Assembly: GCA_021399445.1 (NCBI GenBank)
Contig: JAJTUQ010000010.1
Location: 62,001-126,000 of the forward strand
DNA length: 64,000 nt
Source: Xylogone sp. PMI_703
Taxonomy: Eukaryota > Ascomycota > Leotiomycetes
Direction: 5' to 3'
This document shows, one piece after another, positions 39,217 to 51,016 of the stretch (positions are counted from its first letter, which is position 1; every line of letters starts with the position of its first letter). Under the pieces are notes generated by a model. The model did no database searches. It saw only the letters and a list, made by a program, of their open reading frames with translations, and had not been told where the DNA came from. The translations under genes were made by a program, and so were the position numbers.

Positions 39217-41060
39217 TAAAGACTGATAGCTTTTTATTCCTAAAAACTTATTCCAGTAGAATTAAATTACAATATCTACAATAAGGAACTCTTAACTATT
39301 ATAAAATGTTACAAACACTGAAAAATTTATTTATGTAATATTAAACATCAGTTTAAGATTTTGATAAATCACAAAAATTTAACAACTTTCATGATTATTA
39401 AAGATTTTAACAAAAGATAAATATACTAATATAAAATGTTAATATAATACGATTTTAAGATTTGTTATATCCAAAGAATAAAGAGTGTTAAAATAAACAC
39501 TTTAAGTAAATGATCAGATTATATAAAAAAAGTTCAAAGCAAGAACTTATTATGTTCCAAAAAAAAAGTAACACTTTACACCTTAACTATGCATAAATAT
39601 TAATAATCATATAAGTTATTAACGAAGAATAGTTAAAAAAGATTAAATTAATTACTACAGAAGAGAAAGAAATTTCTAAAGATTCTGAAGCTAATTAACT
39701 CAAAGATCAGGAATTCTTAAGCATTTGGCTAAAAGATAAGAGAGTATTCATCTTACTAATAATTATTTAGGAGTTTGTAAAAGAATAACATAAATTACTT
39801 ATACATAATCACCAAAGAATCACAAAAACCAAGAATAAGTTATAACAAGAATTCTTTATCTTCAAACTTTAGCAAGAAATCACTAAAGTCGTTAATAATT
39901 ATAATATTTGTCACAAAGTTAAAATATTAAAGAAAAAGTTTATAAAATAATTAATGTCTTTTCAGATATCAAAAAAGCCTTAGACTTTTATTTCATGAGA
40001 TTTTATCATAAGATTACTTTTATCAAGAAATATTAACAGACCAGATAAAGATTACTATAACTCAATTTTTACTATAATTAATAAACTTACGAAGTACTTT
40101 ATTATGTTATTATAAAAAAAAACATAAATGATTGAAGATTTAGCAGAAATTATAATTTCCAAGGTTATAACAGATTATAATATTTTAATAAAAATTATTT
40201 CGGATAAAGATAAGTTTTTTATATCGAAATTCTAGAAAATAATCTACAAAAGATTAAGTATTAAAGAAAATTATCACAAAAAAGTAAACTCAGATAAACA
40301 AATAAACTAAATGAGTTAACCAGATTATAAAAACTTATTTTCGTTATTATATAAATTATAAACAGTCAAATTGAAAAAATCTTTTATTAATGATATAATT
40401 AATATATAATAATACAAAAAGCAAAACTACAAAGATTATATCTTTCTTTACGAATTATAACTATAAAGCTTAAACTTACTTCATTAAAGTAAAAGTAAGA
40501 AATATTTCTAAAATAATTAAACAACAAATAGACAAATTAAAAAAAATCTATAATCATTTGAAGTACAACATTAAATTTATACAAAAATACATAAAAAATA
40601 TTATAATCAAAAGTATAATATAGAACTTAAGTTTAAAAAAAAAAATAAAGTTTATATTATCTACAGATTTATCAAAACAATAAGACTAAATAATAAATTA
40701 AACTAAAAAAGATTAATTTATACAAAATCAAAAAGAAACTAAAAAATCTGACATATAAACTAAAATTCTTTAATATCATACGAATATACTTAATATTTTA
40801 TGTAATTATATTAGAAAAAATATTATTAAAATTGTTATTAACTTTAGACTTAAAATTAAAATAAGATTTAAACATAGAATAGAAAGTCAAAAAAATTTTA
40901 GATAATAAGTTAATAAGGAATAAGAAATAATATTTGGTCAAATAAAAGGAATAAGAAGAATACAGATAATTAAATACTTAAAAACTAGAAGAATATTTTA
41001 TTAACTTTAATAAGTTTCTGGAGGAGTATGAACAGATAAAGTAAGCCAGGAAAGATCAAA
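39217..41060 (+). pseudogene. RNase H, integrase and chromodomain end of element F
   Basis: This continues the RNase H frame broken at 31926. Integrase (about 39700-40650) and the chromodomain-like end (about 40925-41010) follow. It is heavily mutated. Confidence 0.8.
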
Positions 41061-41129
41061 CAGAATATTAGTATAAACAAAGAAATTAGTGTCAGAAGGG
41101 AAAACTTCAGGAAGTTTGATCTTGGTTTG

Positions 41130-41617
41130 AATAGTTTCTGTCTGACAGAATATTTCCTTTTTTTTCTGTTCCTGTTTAAGCCTTTCTTTCTCCTCGACAG
41201 TATCTAGCTTATTTATACTCTTTAAACTATGACATAATATTTTTGTAACTTGAAAATGAAATTATTCTTTTGATAATTTAACTTTAACAGTTTTGCTTAT
41301 ACTTCTAGAGCCTTTTTCTAGGTCTTTTTCTATTTTTGAGAAAGTTTCCGTTTTTCAGCCATTAAAGTTTCTTAGTTTGCTGAAGAAAAACTATAAATAT
41401 TATACTTTATGTTATTTTTAGCCTTAATATATTCTTTGTACTATAAAAAATCTAGAGCTATAAAATATGTCAGTTTTTTCTTTTTATAATAATTACAAAA
41501 AGATATTTTAACATCAGAAGTTTAGACTCTTGAAATCAGTTCAGGATAAGCTTTTTTCTTTCTCTTTTGTATTATTTTGTTATAATTCTGTTCAAGATTA
41601 TGTTTAAGGGGTATAGT
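41130..41617 (-). pseudogene. Antisense ORF region of element F
   Basis: This corresponds to the antisense ORF of G. The first ATG is mutated to ATA. The charged C-terminal half is still recognisable on the minus strand. Confidence 0.45.
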
Positions 41618-41704
41618 AGAAAAGAAGGAAGAATTGAATTATTACAAGGATTTTTATGTTTTAATTATAAGTTCTAGGACAAAGTTAAGCTAAGAAGAAG
41701 ATAG

Positions 41705-42293
41705 TATCATGACTTTGTAAGATTATAACAAGTGACTTAATTATATAGCTTTTATAGTCGTCATTTTAATTAAATAAGTATAAGATAAGATAGTTATCAA
41801 GGACCTGATTATAGTATTATTAATATTATTATATTATTAATATTAACAAAAGGATAATATAAGTTTAATATTAATATTATGGAAAGGGTTGTATAAGCTA
41901 AAGGATAGTATTAACTTTTTAGTTATACTAGTTAAGTAATAGTACTATCAGAGAAATAGTACTACTTTTCTGCTTATGTTAATGATTTGCTTGTATATAT
42001 AAAAAGTTAATATTAATGAATAAGTGAACACCTGGATTAGGTAAGCAGATCTCATAAATCTTATGGATCCCAGGAGGAACAATGGGATCAATAAGACTCG
42101 AAGGAAATTCACTCTTTATATAAGTAGATAAAACTTACAGTAGATAAGAACTTTGTGTTTAACTTAATTGATTTATAGTATACCTGCATTTCATAGTAAC
42201 TACTCTAAAGTTTTGTGAAGCTATTCTCTTACCTTTTACCTTTATCTATCATTTGAGTGATAAATAACCTTATACCCTTGTAAGAACATTACA
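41705..42293 (+). repeat. 3' LTR of element F (family 1)
   Basis: The 589-bp LTR begins TATCATGACTTTG after AGAAGAAGATAG and ends AAGAACATTACA. It is followed by GAATT and the resumed 3' end of element D. Confidence 0.88.
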
Positions 42294-42362
42294 GAATTAT
42301 TATAAAGTTTTCTATGTTTTAGTTATAAGTTTTAGAATAAAACTAAGTTAAGAAAAAGATAA

Positions 42363-42945
42363 TGTTATAACCTTACAGGGTTATGACAAATAACCTAGTT
42401 ATATAACTTTTATAGTTATTACCTTAATTAAATAAATATAAATTAAGACAGTTATCAAAGACCTAGTTATAATATTATTAATATTAACGAAAAGATAGTA
42501 TAAGTTTAACATTAATACTATAAAAAAGATTATATAAGTCATAAGATAATATTATCAAAATTATAATACTGAATTTTTGGTTATATTAACTAAGTAATAA
42601 TATTATCAGAGAAATAATATTACTTTTCTGTTTATGTTAGTTATTTGTTTATATATATGAAAAGTTAATATTAACAGATTAAACAAATACCTAGATTAGT
42701 AAACAGATTTCATGGATCTTATGAATCTCTAGAAGGATCGATAAGATCAATAAGATTTAAAGGAAATTTATTCTTTATATAAGTAAATAGTTTTATAATA
42801 GATAAGAGCCTTGTGTTTAACTTAATTAATTTATAACATATTTGCATTTTATAGTAAAGTTTTACAATCTAAGTTTCACTTGCTTCTTTGACTTCTTAAG
42901 CTTATTATTTAAGTAATAACTATATTTTAATATAAGAATATTATA
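42363..42945 (+). repeat. LTR at the right end of element D (family 1)
   Basis: The repeat begins TGTTATAACCTTACAGGG after a purine tract and ends AAGAATATTATA. At 583 bp it is shorter than, and of a different subtype from, the LTR at 24874. The flanks (ATTAT left of 24874, GAATC right of 42945) do not match either. D is therefore not a simple pair of LTRs around one insertion. Confidence 0.75.
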
Positions 42946-44160
42946 GAATCTTAGAGTTTTTAAGAGTTTTAAAGTTTTTAAGAGTCTTAAAGTCTTTAGA
43001 ACTCTTAAAGAACTCTTCTAGACTTTATTATATAATTATTTAAAGTTCAAAAGTTTATACTTCTGAAGAATTCTTTATTCCTGGGAATTAACTCTTAAGA
43101 TTTCATTAATCCCAAGAATAAACCTTTAAGAGTTATTCTTTCTTAAGTCTTATGAGATCTTAAGATTATAATAATAACTTGACTATTATATAATCAAGAT
43201 CTAAGTAATTACTTAGTTATATATATATATGTCCTAGTTAATTTATAATAACTTTTACTAAATATTTATAAATATATTCTAGTTCTTAGGTTTTAGTAAT
43301 ATTATATTTGTTTTAATATTATTTGATGACTTTATTAAAAGAAAAACAAATAAATATATATTAAAAGAATTCATCGTTAATATAAACAATAAAGAGATAA
43401 ATAACTAGTTTTATTATATATTAAAAAAGTAATATAAAAACTAAATTATTTAAAAACAATGAAAATAGAATATAATATTATTAACTTTATAAATATCTAA
43501 GATTTATAGTTTTGTTTAATATTAATATATTCATTTTATTAATACTTATTTCTTTAAAGCTATAGATTAGATATTTCTTCAATAATAAAGAACTTAAATA
43601 ATATTTTATTAAACATTTATTAATTATACAAATCTGATTAAGTTCTGACTATTTTTTATTTTTTTATTTTCTTTAATAACAAAATATACTTTCTCGTCTT
43701 TTAATATAACGTAAATACTTTCATTTTAATATATTTCTATTATTAAGCTGTCGAGATTCTTTTACTTACTGATAAATATTAGTAAACACATAAAAGAACA
43801 ATCTTTCTTATACTTATAATTAAGTAGTATCTTTTATTAAAAGGCGATAAAGAGATAAAAATGACTCTCGTTAAAGGAAAAAGGATTTTATATAACTATA
43901 TTAACGGAGAGAAATACTATAACAAAATTACTAATCAGATAAGGATAAATCATCATCAGACTGTCTGAAGAGCTATGTTTTAATAGATATAGATAAATGT
44001 ATTTTAGGTTTCGGAGGCAGGCATTATCGGGATTAAATGCTAGCTTAATAAGTACAAGATTATTACAAAGCCTTTATAAATATATATAATCATATAATAA
44101 GAATACTGATATGGTAACCTATATGAAAATTAGGCTCTCGATAATATTTATAAATAAACA
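42946..44160. other. AT-rich flank with a degenerate short repeat, no gene seen
   Basis: From 42950 to about 43020 there is an imperfect tandem array of an AGAGTTTTAAAG-like unit, with scattered related copies to about 43170. The rest is very AT-rich without recognisable coding. A short open stretch from 43861 reads like a helix-turn-helix start but is broken after about 35 codons. It is the left border of the gene island. Confidence 0.5.
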
Positions 44161-45656
44161 TAAAGATTATATATCTGATAACAGTTCTGAGAAGAAAACT
44201 GACGTCAACGAACTTTTTTTTGATAATAACGAGTCAAATACCGAAAATATATCATAGTTGTACTACAATAATAGCCCCTAATTGAAGCGTAGTTTTCTAC
44301 GCCTATTAATAACTAGTATAATGGTATTAGAAAGGTTATAAGCTGTTAAGTATACTTGAAGTGCCGAGTAAGAGTACGCTACATACTCTAAGTCGTCCTG
44401 AGTCAAGACCTAAGAGCATACCCTTACGAGATATGTCAGAATTACCAAGAGGAAAAGGAACAGCCACTCAAAATCATCCCACTATTTTAAGTCAGTATCA
44501 ATAGAGTCAGGTAGCAGCAGCAGCAGTCCTAATGAAGATGTATTCAGATACTAACCATTAACACAGATCTTGTAATACATCCCCCGTCAAACGCCATACT
44601 CTAAGCACAACTACCGCACAATGCTCACGACGAAGCCATTTACTCAACGCGACCAACATCGTAGACATCCCTGCCAGAGGTATCGACACCATTCGATTCC
44701 TTGACGGATAGTAACGTTTATTCAAGATAACGCCGACCTGAGCAATGCTCCGTCAGCGAGTATAGTACCGCAAGGACCACGCGTCCTCATATAATTGAAT
44801 TTATACTGTTATACCACAGTTGTGTATTATTTATGCATATTTATGCATCACAAGTTATTTGACTGGGTTTTTGGGTATTTGTGGGTATCCACTGGAGCTC
44901 CATGGGGCTATTTTATTTTAGCAAAAAACCCACACCGTAGGAACTCACATTTAACAGATTCGACCTAAGGCCCCTGTATTACGTTATATGGCATTTTTGC
45001 CCAATTATTTGCTTTTGGTGCCGACGGAACGCACTTAATAGCGTTACACTATCTCTCGGTTCTACTCTTTTAAATGTGAGTTACTACGGTAGAGCTCCAG
45101 TGGGTGGATTTTGGAGGTGCTCAACCTACCCATGGGTACCCATTTCCGCAGCCTAGCCCTGCTAGGGCTTCAGCCTGGGTTTAGGGGCCAACAGTGCATT
45201 TCTATAGGACGATATTTCTTTAAGTCTGATATAGAAATGATTTCAATATCCCAGTTTCTAAAACTTGAAGAGTATAACAGTACACTATAAAGATATAAGG
45301 GACTATTAGAGACCCCTAACTCACTCACCCGCACTCCGTGTGCAATGCCTATCATGTCCAACAGTACGAGCTATAACTTGAAGCGATAATAATAATAATT
45401 TGGAAGCCTTGCTATCCAGCTACGATTAAATTAAATCATCTAAAGATCTCTACATTTTTTTTAACAAATCCTTGCCTGAAGAATTGCGCTTACAGCACTT
45501 GTCCTTCCGGTTCAGGGAAATGAAATTGAAAGAGACTGTACTTTTACGTAAGGCAATAAGAATGAAGATATCGAAGAACAGAATCGTTTGATTTCTTAAG
45601 ATCAGAATGCGATAGTAAACATTCTCCTTAGTGGGAAAAAAAAAGAATTCTGGGTA
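44161..45656. other. Intergenic left edge of the gene island
   Basis: Base composition becomes balanced near 44200-44400. No convincing gene is seen; the longest open frame (minus strand, 45170-45361) has no recognisable motif. The stretch contains a CAG microsatellite-like run near 44514-44525 and an inverted-repeat structure at 44889-45103. Confidence 0.5.
44889..45103. repeat. Inverted-repeat structure, possible MITE
   Basis: CCACTGGAGCTC (44889-44900) and CCGTAGGAACTCACATTTA (44935-44953) recur as reverse complements in the opposite order at 45071-45089 (one mismatch) and 45092-45103. The arms are not equally spaced. GGGTATCC and GGGTACCC tracts lie outside them. The layout suggests a small non-autonomous DNA transposon, possibly hAT-like, but no target duplication was established. 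Confidence 0.45.
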
Positions 45657-46688
45657 TTATAACTCATCCCTGTTTACACGCTCACGCTCTTCCCTTTCTT
45701 CAACTTCTCTAGCTTCTCTGGCTTCTCTTTCTCTTGTTTCTCTCAGTAGTCTAGCTGCTCTATATCCTGGGTGCACTGATTCTTTTTGTTGTATATCTAT
45801 TTCCTTCTCCTCTTCGTTAAATTCTTCTAGGCCACGTAGAAACTCCTCCGGTCTAAAATTGTTTAGCCAGCCATTTGATCGATAGAGGTTTCGAAGTCGT
45901 GGATACTTCAAGGGAAGATATTAGAATTAATAAAAAAATCTTTAATATGATTTCCACAATAACTCACTTCTCTATTTCCCTGCATGAAAATACCTGGCCC
46001 ACCCAAACTTCTGTAAGGAACCCACTCTAATTGTACAAACTTCTGGATCCAGTCCTCCAAAAACTGTTCCGCGGGCTTAGCAGGCTGATTATTGTAATAC
46101 CACCTATTACTCCCAACCGGCGGATCTGGCCATAAACTGCTTCGTTCCGACCAGTTAACATCAGTGATGATGTCTTCGCCAAATAATTAGTTTTTTTTAA
46201 TTAAATTTTTTTACGAGAAATGTATAAAAAATTACAAGACAAAAATTACACTAACTTTCTTTAGTATTCAACACCACCCACGGTGACTCTCTATATTGAG
46301 CCCTCGTCAAAGTAACAGACCAGGGCTCAATATATGCATTTTCATTCGTTATCTCTTGGCCGCAAACATCGTTTGGATCTCTGGCGATGTGCAAGGCGTC
46401 CCTGGAGTCAGGATCTGGAAGGAAACTTAGACTTAGCATCCCGGGTGCAATTACATAGCCGGGTGTCATGACTGTTCCGTATCTTTCAGAATCGACAAGA
46501 TACGGAAGACGTTCTAGGAGGTCAATAACTTCCGGTGACATTCCAAGTGCTCTGCATTTTTCTGTGTTTATCGGCGGGTTGTGAGGTGCTTGGTGGAGAC
46601 GAGAGGCAGGGATGAAACGCATGTCAATTAAGACCGTGTACAATTGGAGGAAAAGAGTAGCTATTCTTTCTGGATCAAATGGGGCCAT
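45657..46688 (-). CDS. Unrecognised cytosolic protein, three exons, 295 aa
   Basis: Exons by hand: 46688-46256, 46173-45968 and 45905-45657. Introns are 82 nt (donor GTTAGT, acceptor AAG, branch-like ACTAAT) and 62 nt (donor GTGAGT, acceptor AAG); the frame stays open over both joins and totals 888 nt. The start is the first in-frame ATG (Met-Ala-Pro-Phe-Asp-Pro-Glu). No signal peptide or membrane segment. The N-terminal half has Pro-Pro-Ile-Asn-Thr then Leu-Leu-Glu-Arg-Leu-Pro-Tyr. The middle has Leu-Glu-Asp-Trp-Ile-Gln-Lys-Phe and Leu-Glu-Trp-Val-Pro-Tyr. The last 40 residues are an Arg/Glu-rich helix ending Arg-Asp-Glu-Leu. I do not recognise the family. Transcription is away from the LysM gene. 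Because it lies beside a secreted chitinase/LysM pair, a self-protection role is conceivable but purely inferential. Confidence 0.75.
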
Positions 46689-47566
46689 TTTGGGACGATG
46701 CAAGAGTCGGGGTCTTAGAAAATAGGTGGTAAGTTGCTTATAACTCGTAAAAGCGACGAAGAAGAAGAACCAAAAGAAGCACGGCGTGATGGGTGACAGC
46801 AAGTCGGTTCTTGTTTGAATTGTGACTTCTGCCAGTGAATGATTCTTGGTTGTTCTTGCTGTCTGTCTGTCTCAAGAACGAGCTTTTATGAAGCTCTCTA
46901 CTCTGAGACCCCACCGAGCTATTTTAGGTAATATCAGTATTCACCGCCCAACCGGGCCGCTCCCTCGCTCGGACACTCTTAGTAATTCAGGCACCAAAAT
47001 ATTAGAATAAGGCATGAATTACTGGGGCTGTCCGGTTGATTGGGGTCGCTCAAGACGCTAGCCTGAAATAGGCAGGAGTCGTCTAATCTATCGTATTTCT
47101 TACCATTGTGGTCAATAAATACTTGCACGCATACGGAGTATTCATTCTGACATCCGCGTTACCTCGAGGAAAGTGCGGTTCTTCCAACCAGCTTCGCAGA
47201 CTCAAATCACCTATGAATGGCGTGGTAGACTCAAGTTCTCCGCATGCATGTCTCGGGCTGCGCATTCTACCCCTCTCCCTGCGTGAGGTAGAGTTTTTAT
47301 ATTAATTTGTTGGTGATTACAGGCGGTTACATTGCATAACCAACAGAGGTAGGGGTAAAGAAACTATGCAGGGGGACAACATCCCACCCCTCTGCTGTGT
47401 ACCTGGCTAGCGCCGGGATGTCGTATTATTCTGCAACGATAAAGGCTTCTATTATCAACAATGGGGTTGGAACTTCATTAAGACGGAGGAACAAGTAAAT
47501 ACCCTTCAATCCATTCCAACACTGCTGCTCCCCTCCCCATTTCATCTCCTAATTTAGCTAGCGTAT
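46689..47566. other. Intergenic region between the 295-aa gene and the LysM gene
   Basis: It holds the upstream region of the minus-strand 295-aa gene and the 3' end of the LysM gene. Open frames on both strands at 47083-47305 overlap each other and show no motif. A hairpin lies at 46970-47035. Confidence 0.5.
46970..47035. repeat. Imperfect 66-bp palindrome
   Basis: CGGACACTCTTAGTAATTCAGGC and, inverted, GCATGAATTACTGGGGCTGTCCG are separated by about 18 bases. It could be a short transposon relic or a structured 5' region of the neighbouring gene. Confidence 0.45.
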
Positions 47567-50500
47567 TTACAAAATTCCAATACATACATAGTAGCCTAAA
47601 AATAGGGTAGCACAAGTACTTCCAACCGCCGGGTTCCAAGAGTAAAACTGAGTTAGAGTAATGCCAGCATTAGAGGCGATAGCACCACACTGGTCTCCGG
47701 AAACCACCAAGTGGAATTTATCACAGTTTTTTACCATCCCGGTTTGGATTGGTGTTGGAGTTGTGACACCATTGCCCTTGGTGGTTGTTGTCGTGTGTGT
47801 AGTGGTCGGTGTTACGCCAATAACATCAATACACACATAATAACCCAAGAACAAAGTAGCACAAGTACTTCCAACCGCAGGGTTCCAGGAGTAGAATTGG
47901 GTGAGAGAAATACCAGCGTTAGTGGCGATAGTTCCACACTGGTCTCCAGACACCACCAAATGGAACTTGTTACAGTTTGTTGCCATTCCCGTTTGGATTG
48001 GTGTAGGAGTTGCAATACCATTGCCAGTCGTAGTAGTTGCTTTTGTAGTGGTCTTTGTAGTGGTCTTTGAAGTTGTCTTTGTGCCGGTGGTTGTTGTCTT
48101 TGGAGTCGTGGTGGTTGAAAGATTACCTGCGCCATTTACGCAATACGCGTCTCCCACCTGTAGATTTGTACAGTTAACGTTAATATTAAGGTTCCATGCA
48201 CGGAATAAGTCGAAGTAAATGCCATATTTGGTCTCGATTGCAGTGCAGGAATCTCCAGAAACAACTGTGTACCACTCGTAGCAGGTTGGCCAAGTGCCGG
48301 AGGGTGTTGGGCCGGGTGGTGCTACTGTGCTCAATGAAGAAGAGCGGCCAGCGCCGTCGACACAATAGGCGTCTCCGTTGACCAAGTTTGAGCATGTGCT
48401 GTTAATGCTAGGATTCCAAGCTCGAAGTAAAGCAAGGGAAACTCCGTATTCATCTTGGATAAGCTGACAAGAATCTTCGCTGACAACTGTGTGCCATCTG
48501 TAGCAGGGATTTACTGTACCCGAGGGGGTTGTCGCAGGAGGGGAGACCGTAGTGAATGTGGCCATCATGTTTGATCCATCCACGCAGTAGGCGTCTCCAA
48601 CGACTAGGTTTGAACAGGCGCTGTTTATGTTTGAATTCCATACGCGAAGGAGGTCTAGTGAGAGGCCATATTCCTCTACTAGTAATGTACAGGTGTCGTT
48701 AGTCTTCAGCACATGCCACTTATAGCATGTCTTTGTGGTGCCAGTTGCGGTTGGGGCAGGCGCAGACACCGTAGTGTAGTTGGAAACGCGACTAAGTCCT
48801 GATCCATCGATGCAATAGGCATTACCTACCACTAGATTGCTACAAGCATTGTTAATGCTCGGATTATATGCCTGTAGGGTACCCAGATTGAGACCAAATT
48901 CAAGCTCAATGAGTCCGCAGTAATCGCCAGATTTAAGTGTATACCAATTGTAACATTTAGCAGTGGTACCGGATGCCGTTGGTGCCGGCGCTGCTACTGT
49001 AGATGGTGTAGGTATTATTGTTCCATTTACTGGTGCAACACTGAAAGTGTAGGATTTAGAATTTGTGCTAATAAAAATTAGTCTCGGAAACCTACCAGTA
49101 GTCATCCCCAACAATCATGTTGGTGCAACCGATGTGTATAGATGGGTTCATACCTAAATTTCCATATTTAGCTGCACGTTAGGGGAGGTGAATTCCGGGT
49201 GAGCTTACTTAAAAATTGTAAATAAGTTATGGAATAATTCAAAGCAATTTGGACACAAAGTTCACCTGCTGCAACCTCATGATAGTTGCCGCAGGATTTG
49301 AAGGTTCCTGGAGGAGTAGGCTGAGCAGGGGTTCTATTACTAGAATTAGCTTTCATATTCAACTTCTATTTAATAACATACGCTGTTGTAGTAAAAACAG
49401 TTGGGGCAGCTTGAGGTGCGAGTCTAGGAGTATAAACCCCTCCGGGAGGACTATTATTTTTATCATGTAGATTAGTTATCTGTAGAACAATAAGACGACG
49501 GCACTTATGTACTCACCTTATACAGACAGTATCCCCAACTTCTAGAACCGTAGGGTCAGCAAATGGGTTCCAGGTCTGGAATTGCACGGTCGAGATATTC
49601 GTATACTGATTAATGAAACTTCGGAAGTCCATTCTTTCGGTGATGACGGTGACATCGCAGGAGTAAGGAGCACAAAATGTCTGGTTACTCATAAACAAGC
49701 AGCTGAAATCTAAATGCGGATTCAAACCCTGAATAGATGTAGATGGGATCCTATAAGCTAACGCGAAGTCGTTGCACGTATAGGTGTCATTCGCGGAAAC
49801 GGTTATGTTTTGAGCGCAGGTAAAACTCCCGTTATATGCCGGCGATGGGCTCCGATCACTATTGCGGTGTCAGAAATGCCGCTGCTCTAACTTGGAACTG
49901 GTTTTTAAATGACACATACGCTCCAAAACCAGTGAAGTTCCTCCCTGGCGTAAGGGTGCGGTTGAAACCACAATTTGCTTGGACATTATCCCAGAATTGG
50001 ATAGTAATCTCACTGGAAAAATTAGTGTGTTTTAGGACAGCCTCACGCAATGAATCCTCGGATATTCTTACTCATAAATGTCACCGTACTGGGACTCAAT
50101 ACCGAGTAAGAACTTATTCCTGTGCTCATTAGTATAGTGTAGAAACCAGACTAGATATGATAACACCTTACAGGAAACAGCTGCTACATTGTATCTCAAG
50201 CGGGTATTCGTCGTATTCAAGAGCTTGGTACCATCCATAGTTGGAATCATCCAGGGTGATGTTGGTGGGCCGCTGTATATAGTAGTCCTCTCCAGCAGGT
50301 GGAAGATCCCACTGTAGGTCTGAAGCGTTTACCTGTATTTTTCTCGGTCGTTCTATAGGGGTTCCATCAACATCAGTTGCGACTTCCCAGTTGTTGAGAG
50401 GGTCAGGGTAAAGTTTGGTAGTATAATTTGGCCAAGTGGCTGTCCCTGCTTCGTTCATAGCTGCGATATTCCAGCTTTTCGCAGTCAGTAGATTATCTAA

Positions 50501-51016
50501 ACAACCAAACAGTGGCATCGCTGAGAACCTACGTGTCTTCTACATCGAAGCAGAAATCCCCAGTGTCAGGATCTGTGAGGCATACCAGCTCAAATTTGTA
50601 GTTGTATAGATCCGATATGTATTGGTGGGTGAGTGTGCCGCCCTGTAATGATATGGTTTGGCCATTGCAAGATTCCTCCACAGCGGTGGTAAGAGCTTTT
50701 AAGGAGGATTGGCATTTTGTCGTGCATAATGCACTTAAAGATGTCGTGTTCCACTCTGCCAATGCTGATGTTAAACAATTTGTGGTGGGTGAAAGAAGAG
50801 GCAAAAAAATGATTACTTACGCGCATATCGACGAGTTCGAAGAAGATGCTGGACATATAACGGATCACAGCTAAGGTCGGTGCCCCAAGCAGCTAAACAA
50901 GCACTGGTTGTGCTTGATGGAAGAAGAGCCGCTTGGGAGTTGTTGAATATAGTAGCCCCAAACACGGTACAGGGACTGATAAATAGCAGCAGAGCTCCAA
51001 TGTTTAGAATCATCAT
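47567..51016 (-). CDS. Secreted multi-LysM protein, ten exons, about 981 aa
   Basis: Exons (hand-derived): 51016-50821, 50764-50533, 50474-50172, 50119-50072, 50012-49920, 49858-49517, 49450-49382, 49339-49209, 49153-49096, 49040-47567. Introns are 42-66 nt, GT-AG, with continuous phase (2946 nt in all). Residues 1-20 form a signal peptide. Residues about 150-260 are a conserved-looking N-terminal region with a Cys-Ser-Ser-Cys-Phe-Leu segment. Nine Cys-bounded LysM-type modules of about 48 residues follow: at 305, 358 (both degenerate), 444, 520, 596, 670, 744, 847 and 930, typically with Trp/Met-Asn-Pro at the core. Thr/Pro-rich, probably O-glycosylated linkers separate them. LysM modules bind chitin oligomers. 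In fungi such proteins shield the wall or hide chitin from hosts and competitors. The divergent chitinase gene supports a shared role. An alternative acceptor at exon 10 (49067) would add nine residues. Confidence 0.87.
47578..48015 (-). repeat. Recent tandem duplication of the last LysM module and its linker
   Basis: The segments at about 47578-47770 and 47821-48015 are very similar in DNA. They encode the last two modules, both containing Leu-Val-Val-Ser-Gly-Asp-Gln-Cys-Gly and the linker Thr-Pro-Thr-Pro-Ile-Gln-Thr-Gly-Met. The four preceding modules differ much more from these two. Confidence 0.8.

Larger units (their letters stand above)
27126..42293 (+). mobile_element. Gypsy element F with two nested insertions
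   Basis: F has a 5' LTR at 27126-27714 and a 3' LTR at 41705-42293, both 589 bp. It is flanked by the duplication GAATT (27121-27125 and 42294-42298), inside the 3' untranslated end of element D, which resumes at 42294. The internal region is split by a reverse solo LTR (27983-28588) and by the complete element G (31927-39216). Removing these, F is about 7.3 kb, the same as B and G. Confidence 0.9.

Noticed and set aside
43861..43970. Possible Tc1-like helix-turn-helix start
   Set aside because: Only about 35 codons, broken, and no catalytic motif follows.
45170..45361. Minus-strand open frame of 63 codons
   Set aside because: No recognisable motif, no intron logic, and it overlaps the edge of the inverted-repeat region; most likely chance.
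45631..45885. Plus-strand Ser/Leu-rich frame
   Set aside because: It is the mirror of the Arg/Glu-rich last exon of the minus-strand 295-aa gene.
46251..46802. Single-exon reading of the minus-strand gene from 46802
   Set aside because: The upstream end is TTG, not ATG, and the extra N-terminus is low-complexity. The ATG at 46688 with two introns gives a longer consistent protein.
47083..47305. Overlapping frames on both strands
   Set aside because: They shadow each other, lack motifs and lie in intergenic DNA.
47711..48395. Several plus- and minus-strand frames within the LysM gene
   Set aside because: Shadow frames of the repeated LysM exon.
49068..49095. A 28-nt intron in the LysM gene
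   Set aside because: Phase would allow it, but 28 nt is too short for a fungal intron. The acceptor 27 bases further on gives a 55-nt intron with the same phase.
50590..50874. Frames on both strands near LysM exon 2
   Set aside because: Shadows of exon 2 and of its upstream intron.
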